Source: Fusarium oxysporum f. sp. lycopersici 4287 (Eukaryota > Ascomycota > Sordariomycetes > Hypocreales > Nectriaceae). Taken from it: a stretch of DNA of 64,000 nucleotides. The translations under genes and the position numbers were made by a program. The notes under the pieces were generated by a model. It saw only the letters and a program-made list of their open reading frames with translations, was not told the origin of the DNA and ran no database searches. The DNA is taken from NCBI RefSeq assembly GCF_000149955.1, contig NC_030991.1, positions 2,787,571 to 2,851,570 of the forward strand, read 5' to 3'. Of the stretch, positions 58,112 to 64,000 are shown piece after piece (positions within the stretch are counted from its first letter, which is position 1; each line of letters begins with the position of its first letter).

Positions 58112-58849
58112 TGTGTCAAGGCTCGATTGCTCGCAGCTATGAGTTAGATCCCAAGATAAAATTGACTCGAGCGCAAATAGACTCGTTTTGTACGTTTTTG
58201 TACGACAGGCCCCGGTCGCCTGCAGAAAACGCCGTATGACGGCGATTTTTGGACTGTTGGAACTTGGTGTTCACGTGCAGGATGGTTACCTAGTTTGACA
58301 TATAGCAAAAGGAGCCCAATTTGGCCGCTCTTGGTCAGAATCTAGCGTGGGCAGCCATGGCCGTCCTAAAATTGCCAATGTGCCCTGTAGAATCATCGTG
58401 TCTAATGGCCAATCCTCGGGATAGCAAACAATATGTGAGCATTCAGGTCGAAACCGGACGGAGTGCCACGCGTTCAAGAACGTCGCCAAATCGCACATAT
58501 TCGGCTGCTCACAATCTTGTTGTGAAAGCCGAGATTGGCCGCGTCCAGCTTTGGATGCTCACCCACATGTACAGCAGACGCTACAGGCCTTATTGTCACG
58601 GTGGCAATCAGGAGTGGTTTCATCTAACGGCCGAAACTGGACCAAAGCCAAAAGCCGCCGCGGCCAATTTGGCACGGTATGAGCCTGGTTATGATCAAAT
58701 TTGTCCGTCACAGCCGAAGCAAGCATATCACTAGGGGTTTCAACGACGCGAAGCGATCAAGTCTACACGGGGCGCCTACTAGTGCATCTACAATCGACTT
58801 ACGGCACGGCCTGGATTAATTTACGGAGGATACATCTTATGTCTATGAA

Positions 58850-59025
58850 ACAGGAGACAAAAAAAAAGGAGACAAAAAAAAAACGAGACAAAAAAAAAAC
58901 GAGACAAAAAAAAAACGAGACAAAAAAAAAAACGAGACAAAAAGAAATGAGACAAAAAAAAGACAAAACCAAGACAGACATGCAAAAAAAGAAAAACAAA
59001 AAAACAAAGGACAAAAAAAAGGGAG
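58850..59025. repeat. A-rich GAGACAAAAA microsatellite
   Basis: Imperfect tandem GAGACAAAAA-type units inside repeat copy C. Long open frames here are low-complexity artefacts. Confidence 0.85.
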
Positions 59026-59069
59026 AATTTGAATATGCTGCCAGCTTTGTGCATCTGGCCGACTTAGGG

Positions 59070-59877
59070 AGAGTGGGAGATTGACTCTACCGAACCTCTG
59101 AGTGGGAGATTGACTCTACCTAACCTCATTCATTTTGGAGTGGGAGACTGACTCTACCGATCCTCTGAGTGGGAGATTGCTCTACCGAACCTCTCAGTGG
59201 GAGATTGACTCTACCTAACCTCATTCATTTTGGAGTGGGAGACTGACTCTACCGATCCTCTGAGTGGGAGACTGACTCTACCGATCCTCTGAGTGGGAGA
59301 TTGACTCTACCTAACCTCATTCATTTTGGAGTGGGAGATTTACTCTACCTAACCTCATTTATTTTGGAGTGGGAGATTTACTCTACCGATCCTCTGAGTG
59401 GGAGATTTACTCTACCTAACCTCATTCACTTTGGAGTGGGAGATTTACTCTACCGATCCTCTGAGTGGGAGACTGGCTCTACCGAACCTCTGAGTGGGAG
59501 ATTTCCTCTACCGAACCTCAAAGTGGGAGATTGCTCTACCGATCCTCTCAGTGGGAGATCTACTCTACCGATCCTCATTCATTTTGGAGTGGGAGACTGG
59601 CTCTACCGATCCTCTGAGTGGGAGATTGACTCTACCTAACCTCATTCATTTTGGAGTGGGAGACTGACTCTACCGATCCTCTGAGTGGGAGACTGGCTCT
59701 ACCTAACCTCATTTATTTGGAGTGGGAGACTGGCTCTACCGAACCTCTGAGTGGGAGATTTCCTCTACCGAACCTCAAAGTGGGAGATTGCTCTACCGAT
59801 CCTCTCAGTGGGAGATCTACTCTACCGAACCTCATTCATCTGGGAGTGGGAGATTTGCTCTACCGATCCTCACCTGC
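59070..59877. repeat. 25-copy minisatellite, 29- and 38-bp units
   Basis: Twenty-five units each begin AGTGGGAGATTGACTCTACC (or a close variant). The short form (28-29 bp) continues GA(T/A)CCTCTG; the long form (about 38 bp) continues TAACCTCATTCATTTTGG. Long and short units alternate irregularly, and blocks of several units recur (units 13-16 resemble 21-24). Non-coding core of repeat copy C. Confidence 0.9.
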
Positions 59878-60265
59878 GATGAGCTGAAAAACCAGAAACA
59901 AAATAAGATTGCGGGTAAGAAAGTGATTTAAATAAGCAGAAAGAAGTGACGGCGCTAAATCGAATCTAGTTAAGACGATTACGGGATCAGCACAAAAGCC
60001 GTCAAGAATTGGCCGCTTCTACTCGTCTAGCCACTTTAATCATATTGCACTTTTTTGGACTTTTGACTCTTGATGCCATTCAGTATCATGTCACCGATCA
60101 AACACAACAGCCAGTAACCGGGCACTATCTGGCTTGTCGCCCCATCTTGTCCAGCTCAATCAAAAAAGCCGATTTTGGAGTCGATAGCATGCGGGCGACA
60201 GCTCGTCTTTCCCAATTGTCTTGTTTCTTCAGGCCGTAAAGATCAGGCCTGGCGATAACATGTAA

Positions 60266-60749
60266 CGTAACTTAAAGAACTATTCCAAAAAGCCGCACTG
60301 CGACTATCAATGCTGCAAGCTTATCCGGAAAGGCCATTTTCATGTTATGAAGCTGATTATGAACGGGGTATCCACCGCAAGTCATGGGATCGAATAGACT
60401 CGACATGGTCGTAAATCACTTGCTCCTACCCATACTCCACGATAGATCATAACTTAGAAGAGTGCAAGGAGATGTCACAGCCTTGCGTAACAGTGCGATT
60501 GGCTATGGCTGTCTCGTTGCTAAAGCAAAAGTGTTATGCAAGACACCGTTTTTTTTTTCATATACTGACTGTACCAGGAGAATAGCGTATGCCACTCAAA
60601 ACAATCCGATACCTTCCCATCCGTAACTAACTTTGTGAATCCATTTTCCATACCTTTTCGATGATGCGCGTGGTAAAAACCCGCCTGGTTCGGGGATAGG
60701 AAGCTTTCCAATTCAAATTTCGCCCTGTATCGTCCATTACAAAGATTTT
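60266..60749. other. Spacer between repeat copies C and B
   Basis: No gene recognised. Confidence 0.35.
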
Positions 60750-62472
60750 GCTCATCATGCTATGGTTATGGGTTCGATTTTACGATACCGCTGTCAATTT
60801 TGTTCTTCAACTTCCTATTTCGGCCTTCCGTTCTTCCGTATTTTGCTTGCCCCCCACCTTGTGCCGTTAGCTTAGAGCTAAGGTTACATCGGTAGTTGCG
60901 ATCGACAAAGTCTGCTCTGCATTGAACCCACGTCACGTGGCACAACAACTGCCAAAACGGAGTTTTAACTTAATCGCCGATCTAGTGGCTGGGCCCTTGA
61001 GCTCTTGGCGGCGGCACATTTCTGCCTTTGTTTGTTTGTTTGTTTGTTTGTTTGTTTGTTTGTTTGTATATTTTTCGTCTGGGTGGCTGTAACGAAGCCA
61101 GATCTCCTACTGGAGCAAAAGACGTGCTGAGCTAGCTAGGTACAGGGAAACCCCGCTTCCTTCACCATCCAGCATACCAATGGCACAAAAGGTGCTGTAT
61201 TTCTCAAGCCCGTCACCCGTCAGCGGGTTCGGGGGCAATCTACTGTCGAGCTTTTTCCACCGACCAGAATTCTCTCACGCATCACTACATCTGCTGACGC
61301 AGTCCACAATCTCCAGTAACCAAGTTGTAGCTCGTAGTCGACTGTCGTGGCGGCAGGGAAAAACCTTGGGAAGGAATCAGAGGCCGGCGGTGCGGCTTGC
61401 CTTCAAAGGGGAAAAACCCATCGCAATCGGCGTCGTTGATCGGGAGGATGTCGCTACCGATGCCACGGGCACCGTCCTCCGATATCTAAGGCGTTCTGGT
61501 TCTGAGGTGCCGCCATTAGATCCGACAAAGGTGTTGTCAGAGAAGGTGAACTCTCCAAAATTCCTTCTCTGAAAACTGCTGTTAGGGAGCCGATGGCGTC
61601 CCCGCAGTATTGTGTGGCCGAGTAGCCCGTAGAAAATCCCGCTCCTAACAGTGCACTAACAGTGCGTGCCAAGAAAGAATTTTTACAGGGGAGAGTTGGC
61701 ACATTTCTGCCGCTGTTGGATACTAGCTAGTGTAGGGTAGCCTGTAGTTTCGTTGCAGTCAAATGGCCAAGTCGGATGCGCCACTGAATTTTCTACAGTT
61801 CAACGTAGTTGCCAGCAGCAATGACTGTCATGGCAACCATTTTGTGGAGTAGAGATTCCATTTTGCCTCGTTCTATTTCGACTTTCCCGTCTTTCTGGTT
61901 GGGTCACTGTTTTAGGATGTCGCTAGGTTCCGTCGCGATGCGGGTAAAAGTCCCGACCTGAGTAGCGAAAACAGGATCCAGATCCAGTTTTTCTTTTTTT
62001 TGAGCTGCCACTGATCGGAGAAGCGGAAAACAACCGCAGCCGAAGCGGATTTTGTCGCTCGGAGATTAAGCATGGATATCTCGTTTCATAGTGTCGCGTA
62101 AAATAACTTGTGAAATGACTCCACATGCTAAATTTTATTCTGGTTTCCAGCCTCCGCATTTTTCCCTCCGCATTTTTATATTTTCATTATTACTCTTTTT
62201 CTCGCTCTTCGCCTCTGCGTCTGTGCTCTCTGGTTTTATTTATCCACTTTCATGCTTTGACGGACCCATGATGTGCTTCAGTTGAATGAATTGCATGCAT
62301 ACAGCCCGGGATGTCATGTGAACTACGCGAAAGCTAAAATGGGCACTGACTAGCGACCATGATCGAAGCAAGGTGCTGAAGAAGCGATACTCGGACCGCG
62401 CAGATCGTCCAAATCAGACTTAAGCTAGGTAAGTTACCCGGAGTGACAGCACGCGCACCAGTACAGGGGCTC
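60750..62472 (+). repeat. Dispersed repeat, copy B (inverted to copy A), interrupted by an insertion
   Basis: Matches the reverse complement of 34889-36450, except for a 671-bp block at 61027-61697 that is absent from copy A. Near its left end is a tRNA-B-box-like GGTTCGATTTTAC, only partly kept in copy A. The pyrimidine-rich stretch near 62150-62220 is the variable tract. No transposase or RT is encoded. Confidence 0.8.
61013..61711 (-). mobile_element. Retroposon-like insertion with (CAAA)n tail and 14-bp target duplication
   Basis: GGCACATTTCTGCC occurs at 61013-61026 and again at 61698-61711, flanking 671 bp that are missing in copy A, where the site is single and uninterrupted. On the minus strand the insert ends in a (CAAA)n tract of about nine units (TTTG on the plus strand from 61027). 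A simple-repeat tail plus a target duplication points to a SINE or a 5'-truncated LINE mobilised by a LINE. No convincing Pol III A/B boxes were seen at its 5' end, and the ORFs within it have no recognisable product. Confidence 0.75.
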
Positions 62473-62484
62473 GAGGAGCTGAGG

Positions 62485-62568
62485 ACGATAAAGTAGGCAA
62501 CGTATGTAAGCATGCATTAGTGACTAGTGCCCTTTCGGTCAAACCAAGCCGCCAGCGTAATGGCATGG
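62485..62568 (+). mobile_element. Divergent LINE 3'-end fragment
   Basis: About 80 bp with TTAGTGACTAGTGCCCT and AAGCCGCC...GCGTAAT aligns with the last ~80 bp of the LINE at 18865-18940, with several substitutions and without the TTGTA tail. Older than the copies at 3677 and 13874. It lies between repeat copies B and D. Confidence 0.7.
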
Positions 62569-63800
62569 TGTCATGGCACTCACAGTTGTGCGTAGATCCG
62601 AAGACAAAGTCGACTCGAGCGCAAGTGCAATTGGATTGTACGGTTTTGAACGGAAGGCACTAACTGCCTCTAGGATATGCTCCGTCGATGGCGATTTTTG
62701 AACTTTTCAAACTTGGGGTTCATGCATAGTTGGTTGATGCATGGGCCAAGGCGAGCCCAATTTGGCCCGTTCCTTTGTCAGAATTTTACGTGGGCGCCCA
62801 CAGTCCCAAAATCGCCGATCCGTCCTACAGAACGACCGCATATGTGTTGTAGTCTTGGGCCGAAACCGGACGGAGTGTCACCCATTCAGGAACCAGGCGC
62901 ATTTGTCCATACCCACAGTCCTATGAAAGCCGAGATTGGCCGCTTTTTCGTTTTGGATGTTTGCCCACCTATACTACAGACGATACGGGCCTCATCATCA
63001 CTATGGCAATCAAGAGTTTATCTAACGGCAGAGGCTTGGCCAGGAACTAAAGCTGCCGCCGCCGCCAATCTAGGACGGTATGAGCCAACTCACGGTCAAA
63101 TTTGTCCGCCATAGCTAGCACGGCGCCGGTAGTTTTTACGACACGGACTGATCGAGCTTACACAGAATGCTTACTTGTCCAAAGAGTCCTATAACGGACA
63201 AACGACATGACCTACTGGTATAAAAAAAAAAAATAATAAATAAATAAAAAAAGACAAACAAAAAAGAAGACTAAACAAAAAAGAAGACTAAAACATAAAA
63301 ATAAAATAAAAAGTATCTCTGACCGTCCTACAACCGTAGGAGCTTGTGTCCTGACTGTCTTACATTCGCAGGAGCTTGTAGAGAAGAGAGAAACAGAGAA
63401 TGTGGATGAGAGAAAAGGAGAATTTAAATGAGTGGAAGCAAGCGACCACGCTAGATCGAATTTGGTTAAGACCCATTACATGGTGGGCTCGAGAACTGTC
63501 AAAATTTGACCCTTCAATTCGCCCAGCCACTTCGGGCTGTTCGGGTCACCCAGCCCATTGGCTTGTGTTCTTTTTTAGACGCTGAGTATGATGTCACCAC
63601 CTACTTGATGTTACCATCCCGAAAAGCAATTTCAACACCCAAACGCCGGTGACAGGTTCACGTTCGAAGGGGTAATCTTGCATGTCGTCCCACCATTTGC
63701 CATCATGAAGTCGACTATCAAGTCGAGGTCACTCAGCTGACCTCGTCTGTTCATTTCTGTATCATGTAGGCATCAGGACGCGGCACGATGTCAACAAGGC
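62569..63800 (+). repeat. Dispersed repeat, copy D
   Basis: Direct-orientation relative of copy C. Its ends align with those of C, but its middle (63220-63400) is an A-rich tract plus two degenerate units of a different sequence (GTAGGAGCTTGT type) instead of the 25-copy minisatellite. No coding capacity recognised. Confidence 0.72.
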
Positions 63801-64000
63801 TTAATTATCATGAGCTTGGCTCTAGGGTAGTTTACAACCCCAAGGAAACGCCCTGTCTAACAGGCATATATAAAGCTGTTTCACGAGGATGCACTGCTAT
63901 GGCAGTTGCCTCCTTCCTGAACAAAGTATGTTCAGATGCTGTACAATCTGTTCAGGCATTAGATGGATAGAGTATGCCACAGGCCTCACGAGAGCTGCAC
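63801..64000. other. Window end
   Basis: A short frame from 63788 has no recognisable product. Confidence 0.3.

Larger units (their letters stand above)
58111..60265 (+). repeat. Dispersed repeat, copy C, with a minisatellite core
   Basis: The first ~650 bp (to about 58800) aligns with 62569-63150 (shared GACTCGAGCGCAA, GGCGATTTTTG, GAGCCCAATTTGGCC, GAAACCGGACGGAGTG, GAAAGCCGAGATTGGCCGC). The last ~350 bp (59915-60265) aligns with 63420-63800. Between them lie an A-rich tract and a minisatellite, unlike the middle of copy D. No conserved protein is encoded in any frame. The element class is unknown. Confidence 0.75.

Noticed and set aside
58701..59084. Lys/Thr-rich ORF and its Phe/Leu-rich antisense partners
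   Set aside because: Produced by the A-rich microsatellite.
59070..59877. Regular repeats reminiscent of a CRISPR array
   Set aside because: Units are contiguous with related sequence throughout and there are no unique spacers; the genome is eukaryotic. It is a minisatellite.
59301..59931. Long ORFs of repeated GRFTLPNL-type peptides
   Set aside because: They are translations of the minisatellite in several frames at once, with no start context or gene signals.
60765..60785. tRNA gene suggested by GGTTCGATTTTAC
   Set aside because: Only a B-box-like string; no acceptor stem or anticodon arm can be folded around it.
61180..61702. Overlapping sense and antisense ORFs inside the 671-bp insertion
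   Set aside because: Both frames are equally open, neither has a recognisable domain, and the unit behaves as a non-autonomous retroposon.

Overview
This window looks like a chromosome segment from a filamentous ascomycete (Pezizomycotina). The signs are short GT-AG introns (39-80 nt, many with a CTRAY-type branch site), 2EXR, fungal NLR/STAND and DUF3455 families, a Tad-like LINE with a (TTGTA)n tail, and many lineage-specific acidic or coiled-coil proteins. It reads as accessory sequence: intact immune-type and secretion genes lie among transposon copies, dispersed repeats and several genes that each carry a single lesion. No tool was run; exons were deduced by hand from splice signals and from reading frames that close exactly.

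Layout. 1-3.9 kb: the end of an HMG-CoA-reductase-like gene, a nucleoside-hydrolase-like gene with one internal stop, and a 5'-truncated LINE copy with a 13-bp target duplication. 4.3-13.4 kb: an NLR/amyloid cluster. NLR1 (NB-ARC + TPR, minus strand) is divergently paired with a 281-residue HET-S-like protein whose C-terminus holds two amyloid-type pseudo-repeats. The N-terminus of NLR1, the N-terminus of a second NLR (NLR2) and an orphan exon downstream of the effector carry related motifs. A DDE transposase remnant and a gene of unknown function with one internal stop lie between the two NLRs. 13.9-19 kb: a LINE (ORF1 and EN-RT ORF2) bounded by a 12-bp direct repeat and broken at the RT catalytic box. 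19.3-22.6 kb: a 2EXR protein and an acyl-CoA-oxidase-like gene with a 1-nt frameshift and an SKL terminus. 23.7-32.8 kb: paralogous coiled-coil proteins and other lineage-specific genes. 37-50 kb: a MADS-like regulator, several proteins of unknown function, a TM2 protein, a four-TM protein and an MFS exporter. 50.8-56.5 kb: a secreted LysM-like protein, a frameshifted DUF3455 gene and a flavoprotein gene with a nonsense codon. 58.1-64 kb: nested dispersed repeats.

The most notable system is the head-to-head NLR1/effector pair. It has the design of a fungal amyloid-signalling immune module: the receptor has no N-terminal death domain, only a short amyloid-like motif before NB-ARC, and the neighbouring effector has a SesA/HeLo-like helical domain followed by two matching motifs. 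Nucleotide-driven NLR1 oligomerisation would be expected to template the amyloid fold of the effector and turn on its membrane-active N-terminus. A second notable structure is a pair of inverted ~1.6-1.7 kb repeats (34.9-36.45 kb and 60.75-62.47 kb) flanking the 24-kb block from the MADS-like gene to the repeat cluster; one copy holds a 671-bp retroposon-like insertion with a 14-bp target duplication and the other is the empty site.
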